In this document: positions 6,890-13,320 of the stretch, one piece after another
Numbering within the stretch: position 1 is the first letter of the stretch
Layout: every line of letters begins with the position of its first letter
The notes under the pieces: generated by a model
Seen by the model: only the letters and a program-made list of their open reading frames with translations
Told to the model about the DNA's origin: nothing
The model's database searches: none
Assembly: GCA_946478845.1 (NCBI GenBank)
Contig: CAMLDI010000042.1
Location: forward strand, 1-21,062
Reading direction: 5' to 3'
Length of the DNA stretch: 21,062 bases
Source: an uncultured Paenibacillaceae bacterium
GTDB taxonomy: Bacteria > Bacillota > Bacilli > Aneurinibacillales > Aneurinibacillaceae
Made by a program: the position numbers and the translations under genes

Positions 6890-7699
6890 TTACGCATATT
6901 TACGCTGGTTTAAAATTAACTGCTGTAAAGCCTGGGCTACACCATTTTCATTATTCGAAGATACCACCAAATCCGCTTGCTTTTGCACTTCTTCAGGAGC
7001 ATTGGCAACAGCAATGCCCATTCCTGCAATGGAAATCATATCAATATCATTATAATAATTGCCAATAGCAATGGTTTTGTCTATGGGAACTCCTAACAAA
7101 TGAGCAAGATTTTTTAATGCCATTCCTTTTGATGCATGCCTGTGCAGAATATCAATAAATGTTGGGCCACTGCGAATTGTTTGCAATGAAAGGTGCATTT
7201 TTTGCAAATCTTCCTGGGCACTGGTAATAATGTCTGAAGTGCTAAATAAAGTAAACTTCACTAATTTATCCTTCACATGGCGCACATCATCTACAATTTT
7301 CGGCACCATACGGTATTTATTATATAAAGCACGGAGTTCCTCTGAATCGATCTTTTCAGTATACATGTCAAAAGCTGTACAAAAATCAGTATGAATACCT
7401 GTTTTTTTACAGTAATCAACCACATTATAAAGAGAATCCATAAAAAAGCCCTTCTCATTAATGATTGCCTTTGTTTCTGAATGTGTGGTAACAGCACCGT
7501 TATGGGTAATCAGAAAACCATCTATTTCCAATTCTTCCATGATGGGCAATACGCTTTTAGGCGCTCTTCCAGAACAAAGAACGATTTCAATGCCAGCTTT
7601 TTTTGCTTCATGGACAGCTTCTTTTGTTTCATTTGATAAAAGATAATTATCATCTAACAACGTTCCATCAATATCAATCGCTGCCAGTTTAAAATTCAT
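6890..7699 (-). CDS. Cof-type HAD-superfamily sugar-phosphate phosphatase
   Basis: A 269-residue cytoplasmic hydrolase of the Cof/YidA branch of the haloacid dehalogenase superfamily (class IIB cap). Substrates in this group are usually small phosphorylated sugars or cofactors; the exact one cannot be told. HAD motif I is AIDIDGTLLDD with the nucleophile Asp9 and general acid Asp11. Motif II is the Ser in VLCSGRAP (about 40-47). Motif III is the Lys in the SKGMALKNLA stretch. Motif IV is AIGNYYNDIDM. In motif IV the usual GD is GN, although the following ND pair, which also serves metal binding, is kept. The start is ATG after GGAAGGTGA. It stands alone between folE and the divergent dehydrogenase gene. 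Confidence 0.88.
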   Translation of the reverse strand: MNFKLAAIDIDGTLLDDNYLLSNETKEAVHEAKKAGIEIVLCSGRAPKSVLPIMEELEIDGFLITHNGAVTTHSETKAIINEKGFFMDSLYNVVDYCKKTGIHTDFCTAFDMYTEKIDSEELRALYNKYRMVPKIVDDVRHVKDKLVKFTLFSTSDIITSAQEDLQKMHLSLQTIRSGPTFIDILHRHASKGMALKNLAHLLGVPIDKTIAIGNYYNDIDMISIAGMGIAVANAPEEVQKQADLVVSSNNENGVAQALQQLILNQRKYA

Positions 7700-7751
7700 A
7701 TTTTCACCTTCCCTATCTTTATCATACCATAAGGAACACTAGGATTGTGCC

Positions 7752-7776
7752 AGGCTTTTAAGGGCTGGCGCCAGGT
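7752..7776. repeat. GC-rich palindromic element
   Basis: Between the HAD gene and the dehydrogenase, TTGTGCCAGGC is followed after a short A/T spacer by GGCTGGCGCCAGG, which contains the perfect palindrome CTGGCGCCAG. It is clearly more GC-rich than its surroundings. It resembles the GTGCCAGGCAC-type intergenic repeats I associate with some Bacillus genomes, in degenerate form. There is no clear U-tail, so a terminator role is uncertain. Confidence 0.35.
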
Positions 7777-7783
7777 TTCCTTT

Positions 7784-7812
7784 TTGATGTTATGATGAAT
7801 TTTTGTTATTAT
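7784..7812 (+). promoter_or_regulatory. sigma-A promoter of the extended SDR gene
   Basis: TTGATG (7784-7789) and TATTAT (7807-7812) with a 17-bp spacer, about 40 bp before the start codon. Confidence 0.5.
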
Positions 7813-7850
7813 TTCTGGTAAATGACCTTATATGTGGAGGAAATAATGCA

Positions 7851-8810
7851 ATGAAAGTAGCTTTACTCACAGGAAGTGCAACAGGTTTAGGAGCAGTCAT
7901 TGCCCATCATTTAGCGATAAAAGGGTATGCAATCGTCATCAATTATCGACAATCAAAAGAACAAGCCTTTAAAACCCTGGAAAAATTAAAAAATCTAGGT
8001 GCATCAGATGGAATTGCCATTAAAGCTGACCTTTCTGATCCCTATCAAACGGAGAATCTTATTAACACCACACTGTCCACCTTTGGACATGTGGATGTTC
8101 TCATACATACAGCAGGCCCTTTTCTTCGGGAAAGGAAACCTTTAACAGAAAATAGTTATACTGAATGGTTTGACATGATTAACGGCAACCTATCCAGTAC
8201 CTTTTTTTTATGCAAAAATCTCATTCCTGCTATGCGCAGACAAGGATTTGGCCGGATTATTACCTTTGGTTATGACAGGGCTGAGCAGGCAACAGACCAA
8301 TATTATCGGGGTCCTTATGCCAGTGCAAAAACTGGTTTGGTCAGTTTAACACGAACCCTGGCCATTGAGGAAAGACCACATGGTATCACGACAAATATGA
8401 TTTGTCCAGGGGATATTCGCAAAAAAGAAAAGGATGCCGCTATTCATGGACTTTTTTATAATAAACAAATCCATTCAGAGAATCCTTGTCGAGCAATTAT
8501 TGATACTGTTGATTTATTTCTCTCTCCTGCTTCCCAGGAATTAAATGGAACGATTATTAGTGTAAATGGAGGAAAAAACATCTTTCATGAAATTGACCTT
8601 CCAAATTTCCCTAAAGAAGAAGCTTCCTTCTCAAAAGGAACATGGGTTCTTGTTCACCCCTGGGATCTTAAAAAAGGGAAAATAATTGGGATTTCTAAGG
8701 ATTATTACGGAAGAACTTTATTTACAATTCAAGATGAAACTGAGGAAGTAAGAGGAGAGTTTACTCACTATCAAATTCAAAAAATTAAAAAAGAGGATTT
8801 TCTTATCTAA
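7851..8810 (+). CDS. short-chain dehydrogenase/reductase with a C-terminal extension
   Basis: A 319-residue protein whose first ~243 residues are a classical SDR. The cofactor loop TGSATGLG is at 7-14, HTAG (86-89) stands for NNAG, Asn113 is in NGNLSS, and the YxxxK pair is Tyr156/Lys160 in YASAK. The catalytic Ser expected 13 residues before the Tyr is absent: the segment reads IITFGYDRAE, with Arg at that position. After the SDR end (NGTIISVNGGKN) follow about 75 residues rich in beta-type alternation (GTWVLVHPWDLKKGKIIGIS...), not part of usual SDRs. The start chosen is the ATG at 7851, after GGAGG; the frame is open 16 codons further up, without a ribosome site. It stands alone and faces phaJ across a shared hairpin. 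The substrate is unknown. Confidence 0.8.
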   Translation: MKVALLTGSATGLGAVIAHHLAIKGYAIVINYRQSKEQAFKTLEKLKNLGASDGIAIKADLSDPYQTENLINTTLSTFGHVDVLIHTAGPFLRERKPLTENSYTEWFDMINGNLSSTFFLCKNLIPAMRRQGFGRIITFGYDRAEQATDQYYRGPYASAKTGLVSLTRTLAIEERPHGITTNMICPGDIRKKEKDAAIHGLFYNKQIHSENPCRAIIDTVDLFLSPASQELNGTIISVNGGKNIFHEIDLPNFPKEEASFSKGTWVLVHPWDLKKGKIIGISKDYYGRTLFTIQDETEEVRGEFTHYQIQKIKKEDFLI

Positions 8811-8830
8811 AACAGAAATAATAATAATTA

Positions 8831-8863
8831 AAATAAAAAGAGCAGCCACTGCCATGGCTACTC
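8831..8863 (-). terminator. phaJ terminator (probably bidirectional)
   Basis: GAGCAGCCA (8840-8848) pairs with TGGCTACTC (8855-8863), one mismatch, 6-nt loop. On the minus strand it is followed by TTTTTATTTT. It overlaps the last bases of phaJ and also lies 30 bp after the plus-strand SDR gene. Confidence 0.7.
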
Positions 8864-9301
8864 CATTTTCATTACTAACGCTTCTCCTTCAACCACTTCT
8901 TTTCCATCCTGGTTAAGGAGATTTGTTTTTAATTTGATGATTTTCTTATCATCTTTCTTTTCAATTACTTCCGCACATGCTGTTATGACATCCCCAATCT
9001 TTACAGGCCTTTTAAATTTCAAGTTCTGTGAAAGATAAATGGTATTTTTACCGGGCAATTGTGTTCCAAGGACCGTGGAAATCAAACTTGCTGTTAACAT
9101 ACCATGCGCAATACGTTCCTTAAAGAAAGTTTTTCGAGCGTATTCGTCATCGATATGAACAGGATTTACATCCCCCGTGAGGCGTGCGAAGTCCAAGATA
9201 TCATCACTTGTGATTTCCTTGCTAACCTCCGCCCTGTCACCAATTTGGATCTCATCATATAATTTCTCCACTACATTTTTTGATCTATTAATTAAATCCA
9301 T
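8858..9301 (-). CDS. phaJ: (R)-specific enoyl-CoA hydratase
   Basis: A 147-residue MaoC-like hotdog protein. It hydrates trans-2-enoyl-CoA from beta-oxidation to (R)-3-hydroxyacyl-CoA, the monomer for PHA synthase. The hydratase-2 motif is intact: GDVNPVHIDDEYA with Asp44, Asn46 and His49, followed by FFKERIAHGMLTASL (about 59-73). The length suits PhaJ (about 135-160). Its ATG follows AGGTGAGGG by four bases. It is the third gene of the minus-strand set phaQ-phaP-phaJ, an order I associate with Bacillus cereus-type clusters. The 83-bp gap to phaP has no convincing terminator, so readthrough is likely. Other MaoC-like roles are possible but the PHA context makes PhaJ by far the best reading. 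Confidence 0.92.
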   Translation of the reverse strand: MDLINRSKNVVEKLYDEIQIGDRAEVSKEITSDDILDFARLTGDVNPVHIDDEYARKTFFKERIAHGMLTASLISTVLGTQLPGKNTIYLSQNLKFKRPVKIGDVITACAEVIEKKDDKKIIKLKTNLLNQDGKEVVEGEALVMKME

Positions 9302-9384
9302 GCATCCCTCACCTATTTTCTATAAAAATTCCCGGCCATGGATAGCATGTCTGTGTGGAAGGAATTTTCCCTTTTAAGGGTTGA

Positions 9385-9990
9385 TTATTTGAAGAAACTA
9401 AATGCATAATTTTTGTTTGCCTCAAAAGTTTCCACAAGACCTTTTTGAGTAGATTTCACTTGATCAACAAGGTTATCGATTAAAACAGATACTTCTTCAC
9501 GAGTTTTTTGTTGTTGCTCGATTAAGTTTTTAATTGTTGATTCGAATTGATCTTGGGATTTGTTAAAAACGTTGATAGAAGCTTTTCCTGGAGTGAAGGA
9601 AAGTTGTTCTAAACGGGAAGAAACTTCTTCTACGCGTTGGTTCCATTGCTCAAAAGTTTTAAGAGCTTGATCCCCACCAAAGCTTTTCACGTTGTTGTTA
9701 ATTCCAGCTTTGATGTCTTCAACAAATTTTTTGATTTCATTTTCTAATTTTTCGAGGTTTTCCAAGTTTTTACTTACGATTTCTTTTTGATTTTCGATGG
9801 CTTGAATAGTCAAGCTTTCGATTTCAAATTGGTAAGCATTCACTGTTTTTAATCCATTTAACCAACCATCCCAAATCGTGTCCACAATGTTAAGAGTATT
9901 GCTTTGTACAGGTTGAGATGCAGATTCTGCGGGGCGTTCAGCAACAGCTACTGCTGTAACTTCTTTCTCAGCTTTTTTAATCGTTGCCAT
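9385..9990 (-). CDS. phaP: phasin, PHA granule-associated protein
   Basis: A 201-residue, highly helical protein without cysteine or membrane span, as expected for the Bacillus PhaP phasin (about 200 residues in B. megaterium). It coats PHA granules and controls their number and size. Residues 35-200 form long amphipathic/coiled-coil helices, for example IENQKEIVSKNLENLEKLE and FESTIKNLIEQQQKT. The first ~35 residues are Ala/Val/Glu-rich and probably loose. The start chosen is the ATG at 9990, 8 nt after GAGGAGG; a TTG two codons earlier is too close to that site. Codon use is uniform and biased towards strongly expressed genes. It lies 74 bp after phaQ on the same strand. Confidence 0.92.
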   Translation of the reverse strand: MATIKKAEKEVTAVAVAERPAESASQPVQSNTLNIVDTIWDGWLNGLKTVNAYQFEIESLTIQAIENQKEIVSKNLENLEKLENEIKKFVEDIKAGINNNVKSFGGDQALKTFEQWNQRVEEVSSRLEQLSFTPGKASINVFNKSQDQFESTIKNLIEQQQKTREEVSVLIDNLVDQVKSTQKGLVETFEANKNYAFSFFK

Positions 9991-10064
9991 TTTCAAAACC
10001 TCCTCAAATTTTTGAAAATTTTTATGGTGATCGCGGCTTTATGCCGCAGATTCCCCCTAATGGG

Positions 10065-10472
10065 TTACTTCTTTGTGTCTTTTCCTCCTGGATTTTGCAT
10101 CAAACTCGAAGGCATGAAGAAATCAGTGTACATATTGAAAAACTGATCCAACATATTTTGGTATTGCTCCAGCGAATCTGCCCAGGATTTTAAATATTGT
10201 TCTCCTGTTTCGGTTAAAGAGTAAATTCGTTTCGCTGGTCCTCCTGTGGAGGTGTCCCATTCAGATTTCACCATATTTTCTTTCTCTAGCTGTCTTAATG
10301 TTCGATAAACATTCCCCTGGTCAATGGATTGGAAACCGAATTTAATCAAATGTTGAATTAATTCATATCCATGAACATTCCAACCGCGAAGGGTTAGTAA
10401 AAGAAAAGGAACCATGAAGTTTTTTGGTAAACCTGCTGGGATCTTTTCATCTTTTTTTTGTTTATCTGACAT
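10065..10472 (-). CDS. phaQ: PadR-family PHB-responsive repressor
   Basis: A 135-residue winged-helix regulator of the PadR family. In Bacillus megaterium PhaQ represses its own operon with phaP and is released by poly-3-hydroxybutyrate. The PadR domain covers about 20-95, with the typical LRGWNVHGYELIQHL and NVYRTLRQLEKENMV stretches (the latter reaching into the recognition helix and wing), ending in SLTETGEQYLKSW. The start chosen is the ATG at 10472 after AGGTGA; three in-frame codons upstream begin with GTG. A palindrome overlapping the -10 box just upstream fits autorepression. The C-terminus is helical with a short polar tail. Confidence 0.92.
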   Translation of the reverse strand: MSDKQKKDEKIPAGLPKNFMVPFLLLTLRGWNVHGYELIQHLIKFGFQSIDQGNVYRTLRQLEKENMVKSEWDTSTGGPAKRIYSLTETGEQYLKSWADSLEQYQNMLDQFFNMYTDFFMPSSLMQNPGGKDTKK

Positions 10473-10506
10473 GTGTATCACCTACAAATGTGTAATGTTG
10501 CTCTAT

Positions 10507-10519
10507 GTGTAATTTACAC
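10507..10519. promoter_or_regulatory. PhaQ operator candidate
   Basis: Palindrome GTGTAATTTACAC (one central base), placed over the -10 box of the phaQ promoter. ATGTGTAAT occurs here (10505-10513) and again 17 bp away (10488-10496), so two half-sites on the same helix face may be used. The position fits autorepression by PhaQ. Confidence 0.55.
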
Positions 10520-10539
10520 CTATGGGATGAAAAAGTCAA
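10511..10539 (-). promoter_or_regulatory. sigma-A promoter of phaQ-phaP-phaJ
   Basis: Minus strand TTGACT (10534-10539) and TAAATT (10511-10516), 17-bp spacer. The -10 lies inside the palindrome at 10507-10519. Its predicted start is about 35 bp before the phaQ ATG. Confidence 0.6.
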
Positions 10540-10675
10540 TTATTTTCTAAAAATTTAGGTGCAGATATTTTTAGTATCATTATAAATAAAAAAATTAAAC
10601 ATTCTTCCATCCCTCCTTCCAACTTAAATTTTGTCGAAAATGAGAAAAATGTCTAAATTAATCGAATTCTTTTAT
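10540..10675. other. phaQ-phaR intergenic control region, central part
   Basis: This is the middle of the 326-bp gap between the divergent phaQ and phaR starts. It is very A/T-rich. TGTCGAA at 10632-10638, within TTTTGTCGAAAA, fits the Spo0A box (TGNCGAA) and lies about 60 bp upstream of the phaR -10. No ORF, tRNA or clear hairpin is seen. The Spo0A call is a short-motif match only. Confidence 0.35.
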
Positions 10676-10704
10676 TTGTTTTTCTAGTTTAAACTTACTA
10701 TAAT
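10676..10704 (+). promoter_or_regulatory. sigma-A promoter of phaR-phaB-phaC
   Basis: TTGTTT (10676-10681) and a perfect TATAAT (10699-10704) with a 17-bp spacer. The leader to the phaR start is about 90 nt. Confidence 0.55.
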
Positions 10705-10718
10705 TTTACATGAATCAC

Positions 10719-10735
10719 GTGAATACATTATTCAC
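10719..10735. promoter_or_regulatory. perfect palindrome just downstream of the phaR -10
   Basis: GTGAATA-CAT-TATTCAC: 7-bp perfect arms with a 3-bp centre. It covers about +8 to +24 of the predicted phaRBC transcript, a classic repressor position. It differs from the PhaQ palindrome. The regulator is not known. Confidence 0.5.
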
Positions 10736-10798
10736 CATCATTTTTCTGCAAAGTTTACCAAACGACGCGGGGAAGAATTTGGAGAGGAGATGAAGAAA

Positions 10799-11278
10799 AT
10801 GAGTCAGCAACTGTCATTCGACCCATTTAAAATCTGGAAAGAATTTTATGAGAAAAGCGAGTCTCACTTTGGCAAGATCTTTGATGAGGCTATGCATAAA
10901 GAAGACTTTTCTGAATGGATGGGCCAATTTTTAAACCTTTATATTCAATACCAGAACATGGTTAAGCAATCCACTGAAAAGTATTTAGAGGCTGCAAATT
11001 TTCCTTCTCGTGCAGATATTTCTAATCTAGCTTCCTTGATTGTGAATCTTGAATCAAAAGTTGATGATTTAGAAGATATCGTTGAAACAGGATTACAAGG
11101 AAAATCTGATGCAACCGATGTAACTAAAGAAATCAATGAAATTAAGAGCAATATGAGCAGTATTGAAGGTAAACTTGAACAACTTTTAGAATTGGTGAAA
11201 AAACAAGGGGAACAATTTGCACTTGTATCCAAAGAAACAGCTTCCACTCAAGAGAAAAAAACTCGTGGAACGAAGTAA
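10799..11278 (+). CDS. phaR: class IV PHA synthase subunit PhaR
   Basis: A 159-residue subunit that forms the active class IV synthase with PhaC; this PhaR has no catalytic residues of its own. Family features are the N-terminal FDPFKIWKEFYEKSE, EWMGQFLNLYIQYQ in the middle, SLIVNLESKVDDLEDIVE (a coiled coil, about 80-97) and a second coiled coil (about 115-140). The start chosen is the ATG at 10799: GAGGAG stands 9 nt before it, and homologues begin a few residues before the DPF motif. An ATG at 10790 in the same frame directly abuts the ribosome site. It is the first gene of phaRBC. It is unrelated to the PhaR repressor of Gram-negative bacteria despite the name. Confidence 0.93.
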   Translation: MSQQLSFDPFKIWKEFYEKSESHFGKIFDEAMHKEDFSEWMGQFLNLYIQYQNMVKQSTEKYLEAANFPSRADISNLASLIVNLESKVDDLEDIVETGLQGKSDATDVTKEINEIKSNMSSIEGKLEQLLELVKKQGEQFALVSKETASTQEKKTRGTK

Positions 11279-11361
11279 GGGGAAACGTTAGGCAACAGTC
11301 ATTGTTAGGAATCATTAATTGAACCACTAAAAAAACAAAAAATTTGAGGGGTGTCTAAAAC

Positions 11362-12105
11362 ATGATCGACTTAAAAGGACGCGTTGCAATCGTAACTGGA
11401 GGATCTCGTGGTATTGGTTCTATTATTGCTAAAGAATTAGCAAATCAAGGTGTATCCGTGATTATCAACTATAACAGCAGTTCTGAAGCTGCTGATCAAG
11501 TTGTTCGTGAAATTGAAGAATTAGGTGGACAAGCTTACGCTAGCCAGGCAGATGTTTCCGACGCTGCTCAAGCTCGTGTACTTGTGGAAGAAACCATTAA
11601 TAAATTTGGAAAAGTTGATTTCTTAATTAATAACGCTGGAATTACTCGCGACCGCACTTTCCGCAAAATGGATGAAGCAAACTGGAGAAAAGTTATTGAT
11701 GTAAACTTAAACAGCGTTTACAACACTACTTCTGCTGCTCTTTCTGCAATACAAGCATCTGATGCTGGCCGTATTATCAATATTTCTTCTATAATTGGAC
11801 AAGCTGGCGGCTTTGGACAAACCAACTACTCTGCTGCTAAAGCTGGTATGCTTGGATTCACTAAATCCTTAGCTCTTGAACTTGCAAGAACAAACGTTAC
11901 TGTTAACGCTATCTGCCCAGGATTTATTGAGACCGATATGGTTAAAGAAATTCCTGAAGAAGTCCGTCAACAAATCGTTTCTAAAATTCCACAACGCCGT
12001 TTTGGTTCTCCAGAAGAAATCGCTCGTGGCGTAGTGTACCTCTGCCAAGATGGTGAATACATCACTGGTCAAGAGTTAAATATTAATGGTGGCCTTTATA
12101 TGTAA
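11362..12105 (+). CDS. phaB: acetoacetyl-CoA reductase
   Basis: A 247-residue SDR that reduces acetoacetyl-CoA to (R)-3-hydroxybutyryl-CoA for PHA synthesis. Motifs are complete: TGGSRGIG (12-19), NNAG (90-93), Asn115, and the catalytic Ser143, Tyr156 and Lys160 (NISS and YSAAK). Asn36 after the second strand suits binding of NADPH-type cofactor less clearly than an Arg would, so the cofactor is left open. The protein is close to FabG in length and sequence; its place between phaR and phaC decides for PhaB. The start ATG follows GAGGGGTG by about 9 bases. Codon use is strongly biased (GCT, GGT, CGT), suggesting high expression. Confidence 0.93.
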   Translation: MIDLKGRVAIVTGGSRGIGSIIAKELANQGVSVIINYNSSSEAADQVVREIEELGGQAYASQADVSDAAQARVLVEETINKFGKVDFLINNAGITRDRTFRKMDEANWRKVIDVNLNSVYNTTSAALSAIQASDAGRIINISSIIGQAGGFGQTNYSAAKAGMLGFTKSLALELARTNVTVNAICPGFIETDMVKEIPEEVRQQIVSKIPQRRFGSPEEIARGVVYLCQDGEYITGQELNINGGLYM

Positions 12106-12183
12106 TTTACATTTATTAGTCATTATTTTTTAAGTGTCAAATAACCTATAAATATAAAACTTTTTTAATTTGGAGGGAATGGA

Positions 12184-13272
12184 ATGTCAGCTCCAGTTAT
12201 TAAGGATTGGGAGGATATTCTGGAAGGAATGCCTCAAGATCTAAAACGTTCTTTTCAACGTTTGAAACGGGCTACAGAAATTTTAACGACTGAACCCGAA
12301 CCGCAGGTAGGCCTTACTCCAAAAGAAGTTATCTGGTCTAAAAACAAAGCCAAGTTATATCGTTACGCTCCATCGGCTGAAAAAACACAACGCGTTCCAC
12401 TATTGATGATTTACGCTTTAATTAATAAACCTTATATTCTCGATCTAGCTCCAGGCAATAGCATGATCGAATATTTAGTAGGAAGAGGATTTGATGTTTA
12501 TTTAATCGATTGGGGAACTCCCGGTTTAGAAGATCGGAATATGAAGCTTGATGATTATATAATGGACTATCTTCCTCGGGCAGTAAAGAAAGTCCTCCGC
12601 ACTTCTGGTGCCGATGAGATTTCTTTACTTGGCTATTGTATGGGTGGAACGTTAACATCCATTTTTGCCTCCCTTCATCCAGAATTGCCTATTCGTAACC
12701 TTATTTTCATGACAAGTCCCTTTGACTTCTCTGATGCAGGTCTTTTTACGAATTGGTTGGATGAAAAACATTTTAATCTCGATAAATTAGTCGATACCCT
12801 TGGAATTATTCCATCGGAAATGATTGATTTCGGAAATAAAATGTTAAAACCAATGGTGAATTTCTACGGACCATATGTGAATCTTGTTGACCGTGCTGAA
12901 AACGAAAAATTCGTCAATGGCTGGAAACTAATGCAAAAATGGGTGAACGATGGAATTCCATTCCCAGGAGAAGCTTTCCGTCAATGGATTCGTGACTTCT
13001 ATCAGCATAATAAATTGCTTAAAGATGAAATTGAAATTCGCGGCAGAAAAGTCAGCCTCTCTAATATTAAAGCCAATGTATTAAACATTGCAGCTGAACG
13101 GGATCACATTGCACTCCCCCAACAGGTTGAAGCCTTAATGCCAGCAATTTCAAGCCAGGATAAATCCTATGTTGTAATCCCTGCTGGACACGTATCTGTA
13201 GCTTTCGGCCGTCAAGCAATCGGAAAAACCTATCCAACTATTGGAGATTGGTTACAACAACGTTCAAACTAA
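12184..13272 (+). CDS. phaC: class IV PHA synthase subunit PhaC
   Basis: A 362-residue catalytic subunit of the class III/IV type (these are about 350-365 long, against about 600 for class I and II). It polymerises (R)-3-hydroxyacyl-CoA at the granule surface. The alpha/beta-hydrolase lipase-like box is LGYCMGGT with Cys152. Asp307 (AAERDHIA) and His336 (PAGHVSVAFG) complete the triad. Other family stretches are MIYALINKPYILDL (75-88) and YLIDWGTPG (106-114). The ATG lies 7 nt after GGAGG. The 78-bp gap from phaB has no terminator. A very strong terminator follows the stop, ending the operon. Confidence 0.96.
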   Translation: MSAPVIKDWEDILEGMPQDLKRSFQRLKRATEILTTEPEPQVGLTPKEVIWSKNKAKLYRYAPSAEKTQRVPLLMIYALINKPYILDLAPGNSMIEYLVGRGFDVYLIDWGTPGLEDRNMKLDDYIMDYLPRAVKKVLRTSGADEISLLGYCMGGTLTSIFASLHPELPIRNLIFMTSPFDFSDAGLFTNWLDEKHFNLDKLVDTLGIIPSEMIDFGNKMLKPMVNFYGPYVNLVDRAENEKFVNGWKLMQKWVNDGIPFPGEAFRQWIRDFYQHNKLLKDEIEIRGRKVSLSNIKANVLNIAAERDHIALPQQVEALMPAISSQDKSYVVIPAGHVSVAFGRQAIGKTYPTIGDWLQQRSN

Positions 13273-13278
13273 TTAAAA

Positions 13279-13316
13279 AAGGGATGTCGCCAGGTCTTTA
13301 CCTGGTGACATCCCTT
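13279..13316. terminator. shared bidirectional terminator of phaC and thiI
   Basis: A 17-bp stem AAGGGATGTCGCCAGGT (13279-13295) pairs with 13300-13316, one G-U pair, 4-nt loop. An A run stands before the left arm, giving a good U-tail to the minus-strand gene; the plus-strand tail TTCATTTTA is weaker. It separates the convergent phaC and thiI. Confidence 0.85.
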
Positions 13317-13320
13317 CATT

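Noticed and set aside
9302..9384. Terminator between phaP and phaJ
   Set aside because: CCCTTAAAAGGG is palindromic but the stem is too short and no U-tail follows.
10945..11327. Minus-strand ORFs opposite phaR
   Set aside because: They are Ser/Leu-rich mirror translations of a coiled-coil gene, with no ribosome site.
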